Positions 35,049-44,030 of a stretch of DNA of 64,000 bases are shown here, piece by piece. Every line of letters starts with the position of its first letter. The first letter of the stretch is position 1. Origin of the DNA: Hymenobacter sp. BRD128 (GTDB taxonomy: Bacteria > Bacteroidota > Bacteroidia > Cytophagales > Hymenobacteraceae); assembly GCF_013256625.1 (NCBI RefSeq), contig NZ_CP053908.1, forward strand, positions 124,001 through 188,000. Direction: 5' to 3'. The notes below the pieces were generated by a model that saw only the letters and a program-made list of their open reading frames with translations, was not told the DNA's origin and did not search any database. The translations under genes and the position numbers were made by a program.

Positions 35049-36137
35049 ATGAAATTCATTATTTCCGGCGGCGGCACAGGCGGGCATATTTTCCCGGCGG
35101 TGGCAATTGCGAATGAAATTCGGCGGCGCCAGCCCGACGCCGAAATTTTATTCGTCGGGGCCAACGGCCGCATGGAAATGACGCGCGTGCCGGAGGCCGG
35201 CTATAAAATTGTGGGGCTGGATATTACCGGCTTGCAGCGCCGCCTCACGCCGCAGAATATTTTATTTCCGGTGCGGGTATTTCGCTCGGTGCGCAAGGCG
35301 GGAAAATTAATTCAGGAATTTCGGCCCAACGCGGTGGTGGGCGTGGGGGGCTACGCCTCGGCACCAGTATTACTAGCGGCTACTTCGCGCGGCATTCCGA
35401 GCCTGATTCAGGAGCAGAATTCTTACGCGGGCCTGGTAAATAAATTGCTGGGCCGCCGCGTAAGTAAAATATGCGTGGCCTACGACGGCATGGAGAAATT
35501 TTTTCCGACCGATAAAATTGTGCTCACCGGCAACCCCGTGCGTACCGAAATTGCGCACGGCAGTCGCGCCGAAGCGTTGCAATTTTTTAACCTTGACCCC
35601 AGCAAGAAAACGCTGCTCGTCATCGGCGGCAGCCTGGGCGCCCGCACGCTCAACCTGGCTACCGCTGTCGCGCTGCCGCGCCTGCGGGAGGCCGGCGTGC
35701 AGCTGCTCTGGCAAACCGGCAAAATTTATTTTCCCGAGGCCCGGCAGCAAGCCCAGTCCTACGCCGCCGACCGCCTGCAAGCCCTGGAGTTCATCCAGCG
35801 TATGGACTTGGCCTACGCGGCGGCTGATGTGGTTATTAGCCGTGCCGGTGCCCTCTCAGTATCAGAGCTTTGCCTTACTGGTAAGGCGAGCATCCTGGTG
35901 CCTTCGCCCAACGTGGCCGAAGACCACCAAACCAAAAATGCGCTGGCCCTGGTGGGCAAAGGCGCCGCCGTGCTTATTACCGACGAGCACGCGCCCACCC
36001 GCCTCTACGACGAAGCCCTGCGCCTGCTGGCCGCCCCCGACCGCCAGCAGCAGCTCAGCGAGCGCGTGCGCGAGCTGGCCCGCCCCGATGCCACCACAGC
36101 TATTGTAAACGAATTATTTAAGCTAATAAAAAAATAA
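35049..36137 (+). CDS. murG: undecaprenyldiphospho-muramoylpentapeptide beta-N-acetylglucosaminyltransferase MurG
   Basis: A 362-residue peripheral membrane enzyme that adds GlcNAc to lipid I to make lipid II. It has SGGGTGGHIFPA at residue 6, ALEFIQRMDLAYAAADVVISRAGA-type donor-site residues split over 240-265, and LVPSPNVAEDHQTKNA near 285. The first half uses noticeably more A/T-ending codons (ATT, AAA, TTA) than the neighbouring genes, while the second half returns to the GC-rich norm. A short AT-rich gap of 58 bases precedes it. Confidence 0.97.
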   Translation: MKFIISGGGTGGHIFPAVAIANEIRRRQPDAEILFVGANGRMEMTRVPEAGYKIVGLDITGLQRRLTPQNILFPVRVFRSVRKAGKLIQEFRPNAVVGVGGYASAPVLLAATSRGIPSLIQEQNSYAGLVNKLLGRRVSKICVAYDGMEKFFPTDKIVLTGNPVRTEIAHGSRAEALQFFNLDPSKKTLLVIGGSLGARTLNLATAVALPRLREAGVQLLWQTGKIYFPEARQQAQSYAADRLQALEFIQRMDLAYAAADVVISRAGALSVSELCLTGKASILVPSPNVAEDHQTKNALALVGKGAAVLITDEHAPTRLYDEALRLLAAPDRQQQLSERVRELARPDATTAIVNELFKLIKK

Positions 36138-36176
36138 AAGAAACGTCAAGCAAGCGCGATGTTCTACTAATAAAAG

Positions 36177-37580
36177 ATGCAGCAATTTCCTTACATATTT
36201 TTTCTCGGTATCGGTGGCATTGGCATGTCGGCACTGGCGCGTTGGTTTAAGGCTAATGGTCACCAGGTCAGTGGCTACGACAAAACCGAAACGCCCCTTA
36301 CACTAGCCTTGCGGGCCGAGGGAATTGCTGTGCATTATGCCGATGCCGTCGAAAATATTCCGCTGGAAATTCGGGAAAATAAAGCCCTCACTTTGGTGGT
36401 GCTCACGCCCGCCATTCCGGCCACCAGCCTGGAGTGGGCGTGGCTGCGCGAGCAGGGTTACGATATTCGCAAGCGCAGCCAGGTACTGGGCGTGCTCACG
36501 CAAGGACGGCCCACTATTGCGGTAGCCGGCACCCACGGCAAAACCACTACCAGCAGCATGGTGGCTCATTTGCTACACCACGTCGGCCTCGACGCCGGTG
36601 CCTTTTTAGGTGGTATTTCCGTAAATTTGGGGTCGAATTTATTATTGCCCCAAAGCCCCGGCTCGCCCGTGGTGGTGGAGGCCGACGAGTACGACCGTAG
36701 CTTTCTGACCCTGTACCCCGATGTGGCCATCGTCACGAGCACCGATGCCGACCACCTCGACATCTACGGCGAGCAAAGCGCGCTGGTAGACTCTTTCTGT
36801 CAGTTCGTTAGCCAGATAAAGCCGGGCGGCACGCTGCTGCTCAACCACACTGCCGACCCGCGCGTGGCTGCCGCCGTGCCGCCCGGCACGCGGGTGCTGC
36901 GCTATGGCCTCACGGCCGCGCAGGGTCCCGATTTATTTGCCGCGAATATTACCGCCGAAGGCCACCAGTTTCACTTCGATTTGCACGGCCCGCTAGGGGT
37001 GATGCCGGGCTTGAAACTGGCGGTGCCGGGTTTTCACAACGTCGAAAATATGCTGGCGGCCGCGGCCGCCGCGCAATTATTCGGCGTGACTGAAACGCAA
37101 CTGTCTGAGGCCGTGGCGGCCTATCAGGGCGTGAAAAGACGCTTCGAATTTATCGTAACCGGCCCCGCTAAGGTGTACGTAGACGATTACGCTCACCACC
37201 CGCGCGAAATTGAGGCTTTCCTGCGCTCGCTGCGGGCGCTGTATCCGGACAAGAAGTTGCGCGTTATTTTTCAGCCCCATTTATTTTCCCGCACTCGTGA
37301 CTTTGCCGAGGGCTTTTCGCGCAGTTTAAGCTTAGCCGATGAAGTGGTGCTGCTGGATATTTATCCGGCCCGCGAGCTACCGTTACCCGGCGTTGCGGCC
37401 GCGATGCTGCTCGATGCTATTACGTCGCCAGCTAAATCCTTGCAAACCAAGGAGCAAGTATTGGAAAATACCAAAAATAATTCTACATTTGACATCTTAG
37501 CCACCGTAGGAGCCGGTGATATTGATACGCTGGTGCCGCAGTTGAGAAAGATTTTAGAACATGAGGGTGTAAAGAAATGA
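36177..37580 (+). CDS. murC: UDP-N-acetylmuramate:L-alanine ligase MurC
   Basis: A 467-residue ATP-dependent ligase adding L-alanine to UDP-MurNAc, the first peptide step. It shows FFLGIGGIGMSALARW at the N-terminus, the P-loop GTHGKTTTSSMVAHLL near residue 118, VVEADEYDRSF near 165, and DDYAHHPREI near 340. The order murG-murC-ftsQ is the usual one in Bacteroidota. As in murG, stretches use A/T-rich codons, especially in the last 40 residues. Confidence 0.97.
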   Translation: MQQFPYIFFLGIGGIGMSALARWFKANGHQVSGYDKTETPLTLALRAEGIAVHYADAVENIPLEIRENKALTLVVLTPAIPATSLEWAWLREQGYDIRKRSQVLGVLTQGRPTIAVAGTHGKTTTSSMVAHLLHHVGLDAGAFLGGISVNLGSNLLLPQSPGSPVVVEADEYDRSFLTLYPDVAIVTSTDADHLDIYGEQSALVDSFCQFVSQIKPGGTLLLNHTADPRVAAAVPPGTRVLRYGLTAAQGPDLFAANITAEGHQFHFDLHGPLGVMPGLKLAVPGFHNVENMLAAAAAAQLFGVTETQLSEAVAAYQGVKRRFEFIVTGPAKVYVDDYAHHPREIEAFLRSLRALYPDKKLRVIFQPHLFSRTRDFAEGFSRSLSLADEVVLLDIYPARELPLPGVAAAMLLDAITSPAKSLQTKEQVLENTKNNSTFDILATVGAGDIDTLVPQLRKILEHEGVKK

Positions 37581-37655
37581 AAATGAGGGAGTATGAAGAC
37601 TGTAATTGCCTTTTATACATTACTTTCTGCCCCAAATTATTGAGTCGCTTAAAAA

Positions 37656-38414
37656 ATGGATAAGTCTGTTCGCAATTTGCTGGTCGCGCTTGCCTGCCTG
37701 CTTGGGCTAGGGGGGATGGCTACGTTTGCGGCCCTGCGGCAGGCGCATCGCCCGGTGCAGAATATTGTGGTGAACGTGGCCAACGAGTTTGATAATTATT
37801 TTATTAGCGAGCGCGGCGTCACGGCGCTACTTACCAACGGCGGCAAGGAGCCCGTAATCGGCACCGTGCCCGAGGGGCCGCGCCTGCGCGAGCTGGAAAA
37901 CCGCCTTAAAAAGCATCCCTTTGTGCGCGATGCGCAGGTATACCGCGACCTGGCCGGCAACCTGCACGCCGATGTGCATCAGAACCGCCCCATTGCCCGC
38001 CTCGTGCACCCCGACGACCGCCTCGACAGCTACGTTGATGCTAATGGCCAGCGCCTGCCCCTCTCGCCGCTCTACACGGCCAGGGTAGCCACGGTGAGCC
38101 GGGCCGGTGGCGGCACGCTGCCCACCACTTTTTTTCAGGATAGCACCAGTCGCGGCTACCTTGACTTTCTGCGCTACGTCGATGAGCACCCCTTTTGGAA
38201 GGCGCAGGTAGCCGAGGTTTTTGTGGAGCCCGGTGGCAAGCTCAGCTTTACTCAGCAAGTGGGCGACCAACGTATCGAGTTTGGCACACCGGAGAATATT
38301 TCAGAAAAATTCGCGAAATTGATGGTATTTTACCGACAAATTCCTTCGGTGCTTGGCTGGGATACGTACCATCGCGTCAACGTAGAATACCAAAACCAAA
38401 TAATTTGCGAGTAG
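37656..38414 (+). CDS. ftsQ: cell division protein FtsQ/DivIB
   Basis: A 252-residue bitopic protein. A short cytoplasmic end is followed by a membrane segment (about residues 7-28, LLVALACLLGLGGMATFAAL), a POTRA domain (about 35-110, VVNVANEFDNYFISERGV, then HPFVRDAQVYRDLAGNLHADV), and a beta domain. FtsQ joins FtsL and other proteins in the divisome. Sequence is weakly conserved in this family, so position between murC and ftsA carries much of the weight. It ends 86 bases before ftsA. Confidence 0.9.
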   Translation: MDKSVRNLLVALACLLGLGGMATFAALRQAHRPVQNIVVNVANEFDNYFISERGVTALLTNGGKEPVIGTVPEGPRLRELENRLKKHPFVRDAQVYRDLAGNLHADVHQNRPIARLVHPDDRLDSYVDANGQRLPLSPLYTARVATVSRAGGGTLPTTFFQDSTSRGYLDFLRYVDEHPFWKAQVAEVFVEPGGKLSFTQQVGDQRIEFGTPENISEKFAKLMVFYRQIPSVLGWDTYHRVNVEYQNQIICE

Positions 38415-38499
38415 TAACTGCTTGGCAATCAAAAATCTGATTTTCACACCTTTTGCTAATTAGTTTAGCTACTGCTCTTTCACTGCCCACTCCGCTCTT

Positions 38500-39921
38500 A
38501 TGCAACAAGATAAAATCGTCGTCGGTCTCGACATTGGCACCACGAAAATCTGCGCCTTGGTGGGCCGTAAAAACGAGTATGGCAAGCTCGAAATTCTGGG
38601 CATGGGCAAAGCCGTGTCGGAAGGCGTGCAGCGCGGCGTCGTGCTCAATATCGACAAAACCGTGGACGCCATCAAGCGGGCCATCCGGCAGGCTGAAGAG
38701 CAATCGGGCATCGATATTGGCGTGGTAAACGTGGGCATTGCCGGGCAACACATTAAGTCCTTGCAGCACAACGGCTCCATCACGCGGCCTAGCGGCGACA
38801 ACGAGATTACCCAGGACGACGTGAACCGCCTCACGGCCGACATGTACCGCTTAGTAACCCCGCCCGGCTCGCAGATTATCCACGTGATGCCGCAGGACTA
38901 CAAAGTTGACTTTGAAGGTGGCGTGACGGACCCCATTGGCATGGCCGGCGTGCGCCTGGAAGGCAACTTCCACATTATCACGGCGCAAAGCGCAGCTATC
39001 AATAATATTAACAAGTGCGTAACCAAGGCCGGGCTAGCCATTGCCGACCTCATTCTGGAGCCGCTGGCGTCGAGCGTATCGGTGCTGAGCGACGAGGAGA
39101 AGGAAGCCGGCGTGGCGCTGATTGACATTGGCGGCGGCACTACCGACCTGGCCGTGTTTAAGGATGGCATTATTCGCCACGCGGCGGTGCTGCCATTTGG
39201 GGGCAATATTATTACCCAGGACATCAAGCAGGGCTGTAACGTGACGCCTAACCAGGCCGAGCAGCTGAAGGTGAAGTTTGGCAAAGCCATTGCCGAGGAG
39301 GCTAGCGACTACGAAATCGTGAGCATTCCCGGCCTGCCCAACCGCCCGCCCAAGGAGGTGTCGCTCAAAAACTTGGCGTACATCATCGAAGCCCGCATGT
39401 CGGAAATTATCGAGCTGGTATATGCCGAAATCTACCGCATGGGCTTGCAGGACCACCTTTCGGCCGGCATTGTGCTGACGGGCGGCGGCTCGCAGCTCCA
39501 GAACCTGGAGCAGCTTACCGAGTACCTCACCGGCCTCGACACGCGCATCGGCTACCCCAACCAGCACCTGGGCAAGGGCAAAATCGAAGCCGTAAAGTCA
39601 CCGATGCACGCCACCGGCGTGGGCCTCGTGCTGGCCGGCTACCAGGCCCAGGACGAGCGCCTGGCCCGCCCCGGCTACGGGGAAGAGGAAATGGCCGCAG
39701 CTCCCTACAGCTACCAGCCCGCCGCGCACGCCCCGGCGCCGGTAGTGCCCAGCTTTGTGCCTGCTCCGGCGGCGGCTCCCGCCGCCCCGGTGGCGCCGGC
39801 CGCTAGCACCCCTGAGACGCCCAAGCCCCCAAAAGAGCAGAAGGGCCTGAAGTTTTTGGGTGACATCACCCGCAAGCTGAAGGGAATTCTGATTGATGAT
39901 TTTGACGATAAACAGTATTAA
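38500..39921 (+). CDS. ftsA: cell division protein FtsA
   Basis: A 473-residue actin-like ATPase that tethers FtsZ to the membrane. VGLDIGTTKICALVG (phosphate 1), an SHS2-type domain from about 85, IDIGGGTTDLAVF (phosphate 2) near 208 and VLTGGGSQLQNLEQL near 320 are all visible. After the core (about residue 395) comes a Pro/Ala linker of about 50 residues, then a C-terminal amphipathic helix (RKLKGILIDDF) that should bind the membrane. The linker is longer than in Escherichia coli FtsA. A long inverted repeat lies in the 118 bases before ftsZ. Confidence 0.97.
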   Translation: MQQDKIVVGLDIGTTKICALVGRKNEYGKLEILGMGKAVSEGVQRGVVLNIDKTVDAIKRAIRQAEEQSGIDIGVVNVGIAGQHIKSLQHNGSITRPSGDNEITQDDVNRLTADMYRLVTPPGSQIIHVMPQDYKVDFEGGVTDPIGMAGVRLEGNFHIITAQSAAINNINKCVTKAGLAIADLILEPLASSVSVLSDEEKEAGVALIDIGGGTTDLAVFKDGIIRHAAVLPFGGNIITQDIKQGCNVTPNQAEQLKVKFGKAIAEEASDYEIVSIPGLPNRPPKEVSLKNLAYIIEARMSEIIELVYAEIYRMGLQDHLSAGIVLTGGGSQLQNLEQLTEYLTGLDTRIGYPNQHLGKGKIEAVKSPMHATGVGLVLAGYQAQDERLARPGYGEEEMAAAPYSYQPAAHAPAPVVPSFVPAPAAAPAAPVAPAASTPETPKPPKEQKGLKFLGDITRKLKGILIDDFDDKQY

Positions 39922-39927
39922 TTAAGT

Positions 39928-40029
39928 TGTCATGCTGACGAAGGAAGCATCCTATCACGCCCTCTCGTCAGAATTACTAACTCAGGCGGCGCGGACGTGA
40001 TAAGATGCTTCGCTGCGCTCAGCATGACA
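39928..40029. repeat. imperfect inverted repeat of the GTCATGCTGA family
   Basis: The outer arms TGTCATGCTGA (39928-39938) and TCAGCATGACA (40019-40029) match exactly. The inner parts continue pairing with a few mismatches through GAAGCAT and ATCACG, leaving about 40 unpaired bases in the middle. It fills nearly all of the ftsA-ftsZ gap and ends just 10 bases before the ftsZ start codon, so a folded stem could affect ftsZ expression. Confidence 0.85.
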
Positions 40030-40039
40030 GGTTACTATT

Positions 40040-41566
40040 ATGAATTTTACCTTCGACATTCCTGCCCAGAGCCGCTCCATCATTAAGGTGATTGGGGTAG
40101 GGGGCGGGGGCTCCAACGCCGTGAAGCACATGCACAAGCAGGGCATCAAGGATGTGGAGTTTATTATCTGCAACACCGACCGGCAGGCGCTGGAGAGCTC
40201 CACGGTGCCCAACAAGCTTCAGATTGGGGTTGACCTGACCGAGGGGCTAGGGGCGGGTGCTAAGCCCGAGCGCGGCCGCCAGGCGGCCCTGGAAAGTCGC
40301 GAGCAAATCCGCGAGCTGCTGAGCAACGGCACCAAAATGCTGTTTATTACGGCCGGCATGGGCGGCGGCACGGGCACGGGCGCGGCGCCGGTTATTGCGC
40401 AGGTGGCCCAGGAACTGAATATTCTGACGGTGGGTATCGTGACGGCGCCTTTCCTTTTTGAGGGCAAGAAGAAGCGCGACCAGGCCGAGCAGGGTATCAA
40501 GGAGCTGAGCGAGCACTGCGATACGGTGCTCGTGATTCTCAACGACAAGCTGCGCCAACTCTACGGCAACCTCACCATGGGCCAGGCTTTCGCCAAAGCC
40601 GACACCGTGTTGACGACGGCCGCCAAGTCGATTGCCGAAATCATTACGGTAACCAGCGACGTGAACGTGGACTTTGAAGACGTGAAAACGGTGATGAAGG
40701 ACTCGGGCGCCGCCGTGATGGGTTCGTCCATCACGGAGGGCGAGAACCGCGCCCGCCGCGCCGCCGAGGAGGCCCTCAACTCGCCGCTGCTCAACAACAC
40801 CGACATTAAAGGCGCCCAGCGCATTTTGCTCAGCATTATGTCGGGCGACCAGGCCGAGCTGGAAATGGATGAGCTGTCGGAAATTACCGAGTACATCCAG
40901 GACAAGGCCGGCGAGGATGCCGAGATGATTTTCGGTCACGGCACCGACGACACGCTGGGCCAGAGCATCCGGGTCACGGTTATTGCCACCGGTTTTGCCC
41001 GCGAGGCGCACACCATCTCGACCAATAGCCGCCCCGCCGAAACCACGCCCGAGCCGGCCGCTAGCGCACCTGAGCCGACGGCTGCTTCCAGCTTTGCTCA
41101 GGACCGGCCGAGCCATTCGGCGCCCGCCGCGCCGGTAGTCCCCACTTTTACCACGCCTGCCTCGCCCGAGCCGGCCCGCGTAACCTACGAGCTAAACGGC
41201 CCGGCCACGCCCGTAACCCAGACGGGGCTAGCCGGTGCGCCCATCACCGCGCCCGGCGACCCGGTGCTGGTGACCGGCCAGGGCCAGACGCCGGGGGCTA
41301 GCCAGCCCGCGCCCGCACCCCGTCCGCGTCCGGCTATGCTGGAAGCTCAAGCCGAGGAGCGCCGCCGCCGCCTGCAGCAGTTGAGTCAGAACCAGGGACT
41401 GTCGCCCGAGGCGACTACGCACCTCGACACGCCCGCCTATCTGCGCCGCGGCCAGAAGCTGGAACCCGTGACGCCGAGCAGCGCCCAGAATATCTCGCGC
41501 TTTAACCTGAGCGATGATAATGAGCTGCTGGGCGATAACCGGTTTTTGCACGACAATGTGGACTAA
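40040..41566 (+). CDS. ftsZ: cell division protein FtsZ
   Basis: A 508-residue tubulin-like GTPase that builds the Z ring. The nucleotide-binding VIGVGGGGSNAV is near residue 16, the tubulin signature GGGTGTGAAP near 110, and the T7 loop region NVDFEDVKTVM near 210. The conserved core ends near residue 325. A long Pro/Ala/Thr-rich linker (about 330-480) follows, then a short C-terminal segment (ISRFNLSDDNELLGDNRFLH) expected to bind FtsA. The linker is longer than in Escherichia coli (383 residues in total). It is the last gene of the cluster. Confidence 0.98.
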   Translation: MNFTFDIPAQSRSIIKVIGVGGGGSNAVKHMHKQGIKDVEFIICNTDRQALESSTVPNKLQIGVDLTEGLGAGAKPERGRQAALESREQIRELLSNGTKMLFITAGMGGGTGTGAAPVIAQVAQELNILTVGIVTAPFLFEGKKKRDQAEQGIKELSEHCDTVLVILNDKLRQLYGNLTMGQAFAKADTVLTTAAKSIAEIITVTSDVNVDFEDVKTVMKDSGAAVMGSSITEGENRARRAAEEALNSPLLNNTDIKGAQRILLSIMSGDQAELEMDELSEITEYIQDKAGEDAEMIFGHGTDDTLGQSIRVTVIATGFAREAHTISTNSRPAETTPEPAASAPEPTAASSFAQDRPSHSAPAAPVVPTFTTPASPEPARVTYELNGPATPVTQTGLAGAPITAPGDPVLVTGQGQTPGASQPAPAPRPRPAMLEAQAEERRRRLQQLSQNQGLSPEATTHLDTPAYLRRGQKLEPVTPSSAQNISRFNLSDDNELLGDNRFLHDNVD

Positions 41567-41620
41567 GTCTGAACCAGGACTTTAGTGGATTCATCGGATT
41601 ACTAAAATTTTGTAGGCGAT

Positions 41621-41653
41621 AAAAAGGCCACCCATTGGGTGGCCTTTCTTTTT
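41621..41653 (+). terminator. rho-independent terminator after ftsZ
   Basis: An 11-bp perfect stem (41623-41633 with 41637-41647, arm AAAGGCCACCC) closes a 3-base loop and is followed by TCTTTTT. It lies 55 bases after the ftsZ stop and should end the dcw transcript. The opposite strand, with the A run at 41621-41625, could also end the peroxidase transcript coming from the right. Confidence 0.9.
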
Positions 41654-41708
41654 GGACCCTAGCCGGCAATCAATCGTCCACAAAATCTGATAAGTCCTTG
41701 GTATAGGA

Positions 41709-42839
41709 TTAATTAGGATTCGAAAACCGCTTGTCGGCGATAAACGTCGAGTCGGTTAGTGTTTTCAGAAAGGCGATAACCTGTTTCTTTTCCGTGGCTG
41801 TGAGGTCCATGTGCGTGCCGAAGGGTGGGTCGTTGATGCCCTGAATGAGGTTATTATCCAGATTGGGGCTAGCCATCTGCACGTGGTCGGAGTAGTGGTC
41901 GAGCACTTCTTCCAGGGTTTTAAAGCGGCCGTCGTGCATGTAGGGCGCGGTGAGGGTGATGTTGCGCAGCGTGGGCGCGAGAAACTTGCCCTGGTCTACG
42001 GCTAGCTTGGTGAGGCCGCCCCGGCCGGGGTCGGCAAAAGTGAGGTCGAGGCCATTATTGAAAAAAGTGCCGACGTAGCCCGACGACATCAGCGGCTGCG
42101 AGTGGCAGTGAAAGCACTCGGCCCCGCGCACCGAGCCCGGCGCGATGTGCGTGGTGTAGAGCTGCAAGCCGGCCAGCTCATCGGCCGAGAAGCCGGCGCG
42201 CGTCTGCATATACTTGTCATAGCGCGAATTACCCGAAATGAGCGTGCGCTCAAACTGCGCCAGCGCCTTGAGCACGAGGTCGGTCGTAATCGTCTGGGTG
42301 CCAAACGCCGCCAGAAACAGCGGCGGGTAGTTGGTGGTAGCCTGAAGCTTCGCCACGCTGGTGGCGAGCGGCTGGTGCAGCTCAATAGTATTTTCGAGCG
42401 GCTTCTGGGCCTGGGTTTCGAGGGTGGTGAAGGCGCCATCCCAGGTGAGCTGGGTGCTCCAGAGCACGTTGGTGAGCGACATGGTGCCGCGTGGGTTGGC
42501 CACGCCATCGACGCCCACGGCCAGCGGCAGGCCATCGGTGAAGGCCTTGCTTTGTTGGTGGCACGAGCCGCAGCTCATGGTGCCGGTGCGCGACAGGGTT
42601 TTTTCGTAAAACAGCTGCCGGCCCAGCGCCACGCCCTCGTTGGTGAGCGGGTTAGCGGCCGGAATAACGGGCGTGGGAAAGCCCGCCGGCACCGTGAGCG
42701 CGTAGGCCGTGGGCTTGGCCGGCGTGGGAGTAGGGTCTTCGCCGCCCGCGCCCCCTTTGCCGCAGCTAGCCGCCAGCAGCAGCGCCGCCGCGCTCAGCGT
42801 CATTCCCAACCACGAAGCAGAAGTAACACGAAAAGCCAT
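41709..42839 (-). CDS. di-heme cytochrome c peroxidase / MauG-family lipoprotein
   Basis: A 376-residue exported protein with a lipobox-like Cys26. It has two c-type heme sites, C90-G-S-C93-H94 and C242-F-H-C245-H246. The conserved LTAPYMHDGRFKTLEEVLDHY near residue 310 supplies the calcium-site and inter-domain residues of the family. Members either reduce hydrogen peroxide with electrons from cytochrome c or, like MauG and MbnH, oxidise side chains of a partner protein. It is the third gene of a unit headed by an MbnP-like gene, 90 bases after a paralogue, which makes a partner-modifying role worth testing. Confidence 0.92.
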   Translation of the reverse strand: MAFRVTSASWLGMTLSAAALLLAASCGKGGAGGEDPTPTPAKPTAYALTVPAGFPTPVIPAANPLTNEGVALGRQLFYEKTLSRTGTMSCGSCHQQSKAFTDGLPLAVGVDGVANPRGTMSLTNVLWSTQLTWDGAFTTLETQAQKPLENTIELHQPLATSVAKLQATTNYPPLFLAAFGTQTITTDLVLKALAQFERTLISGNSRYDKYMQTRAGFSADELAGLQLYTTHIAPGSVRGAECFHCHSQPLMSSGYVGTFFNNGLDLTFADPGRGGLTKLAVDQGKFLAPTLRNITLTAPYMHDGRFKTLEEVLDHYSDHVQMASPNLDNNLIQGINDPPFGTHMDLTATEKKQVIAFLKTLTDSTFIADKRFSNPN

Positions 42840-42929
42840 GGAAGCAAGCAGGTAAAAAGCAAGAGCGCTGGGCCGACAACGACGAAGATAGTCAGGTTAG
42901 TTTCTGGGGGCCAGCCACCAGGTAAAGGC

Positions 42930-44021
42930 CTAATGAGGTGGCAGCAGCCGGCGGTCAGTCAGAAACTCCTGGTCAGTCAGGGTATGCAAAAAGGCTAGCA
43001 GACTGGCCTGCTCCGGGGCGGTGAGCGGGATGCCGAGCCGGCCACCGGCCTGGCGCAGCAGTGGGTCGAGGGTGGCCGAGGGCTGCACGCCGTGGTCGTA
43101 ATGGGCCAGCACCTGGGCCAGCGTGGCAAAGCGCCCATCGTGCATGTAGGGCGCCGTTACGGCCACGTTGCGCAGGCTCGGCACCTTAAAGCGGCCCCGG
43201 TCGGCGGCCCGGCCGGTGACGTGCGCCCGGCCCGAATCGCGCGCAAATGCGCGGTCGAGGCCGTTGTTGCGAAAGCTCTCGTCAGTGAATAAGTCAGTGG
43301 CGTGGCAGCCGCTGCACTTGGCTTTAAACACGGCTAAGCCACTTACCTCCTGTTCGTTGAGTGCGCCGCCCGCCTCGTGGCGCACGTACTTGTCGTAGCG
43401 CGCATTGGCCGAGGTGAGGCTAGCCGTGAACTGGGCCAGCGCCCGCAGAAACTGCGGCGTATCAATCTTGCCGGGCCCGTAAACAGCCGCGAAGCGCCGC
43501 TGGTACGCCGGGTCGGCATTGAGCCGGGCCAGGGCATCGGCCAGCGGCGTGTTCATTTCGTGCGCGTCGGTGAGCGGGGCCAGCGCTTGCAGCTCCAGGC
43601 CCAGCACGCCGCCGTCGGCCATAAAATGCTGGCGCCAGCGCAGGTTTTGCAGGGCCGGGGCGTTGCGGGCGCCGGGCTGGCCCCCCACGCCGGGGCTGAA
43701 GCGGCGGCCGGGGTGCGCAAACGCCGCGAACGACTGGTGGCACGACCCGCACGATACCGTGCCGTCGCGCGACAGCCGGGCATCATAAAACAGCGTTTTG
43801 CCCAGCTCAAAAGCGGCCGCATCGGGCTGATTCTTCGCTAGCCCGTACACCATCGCGGGGAAGTTGGCGGGCTGCTCGGTGCCGGGCACGGCCAGCGCCA
43901 GGCCCGCTACCTGGCTGCAACTGGCACTGGCCACCACCGCGCCGCCCAGCGCCAGCAGGGCCGCCAGCCGCCAGTGGGCCAGCGGCCGGTGCCGGGCGCG
44001 CAGCTGGGGCGTGGTGCGCAT
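42930..44021 (-). CDS. di-heme cytochrome c peroxidase / MauG-family protein (MbnH candidate)
   Basis: A 363-residue exported protein, hydrophobic at residues 18-35. Heme sites are C91-G-S-C94-H95 and C236-S-G-C239-H240, and VTAPYMHDGRFATLAQVLAHYDHG near residue 295 matches the paralogue at 41709-42839. It starts only nine bases after the end of the MbnP-like gene, the tightest spacing of the three, and so is the better candidate for the enzyme that acts on that protein. The two paralogues differ clearly in their N-terminal halves, so they are probably not redundant. Confidence 0.92.
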   Translation of the reverse strand: MRTTPQLRARHRPLAHWRLAALLALGGAVVASASCSQVAGLALAVPGTEQPANFPAMVYGLAKNQPDAAAFELGKTLFYDARLSRDGTVSCGSCHQSFAAFAHPGRRFSPGVGGQPGARNAPALQNLRWRQHFMADGGVLGLELQALAPLTDAHEMNTPLADALARLNADPAYQRRFAAVYGPGKIDTPQFLRALAQFTASLTSANARYDKYVRHEAGGALNEQEVSGLAVFKAKCSGCHATDLFTDESFRNNGLDRAFARDSGRAHVTGRAADRGRFKVPSLRNVAVTAPYMHDGRFATLAQVLAHYDHGVQPSATLDPLLRQAGGRLGIPLTAPEQASLLAFLHTLTDQEFLTDRRLLPPH

Positions 44022-44030
44022 AGCCGCTCG

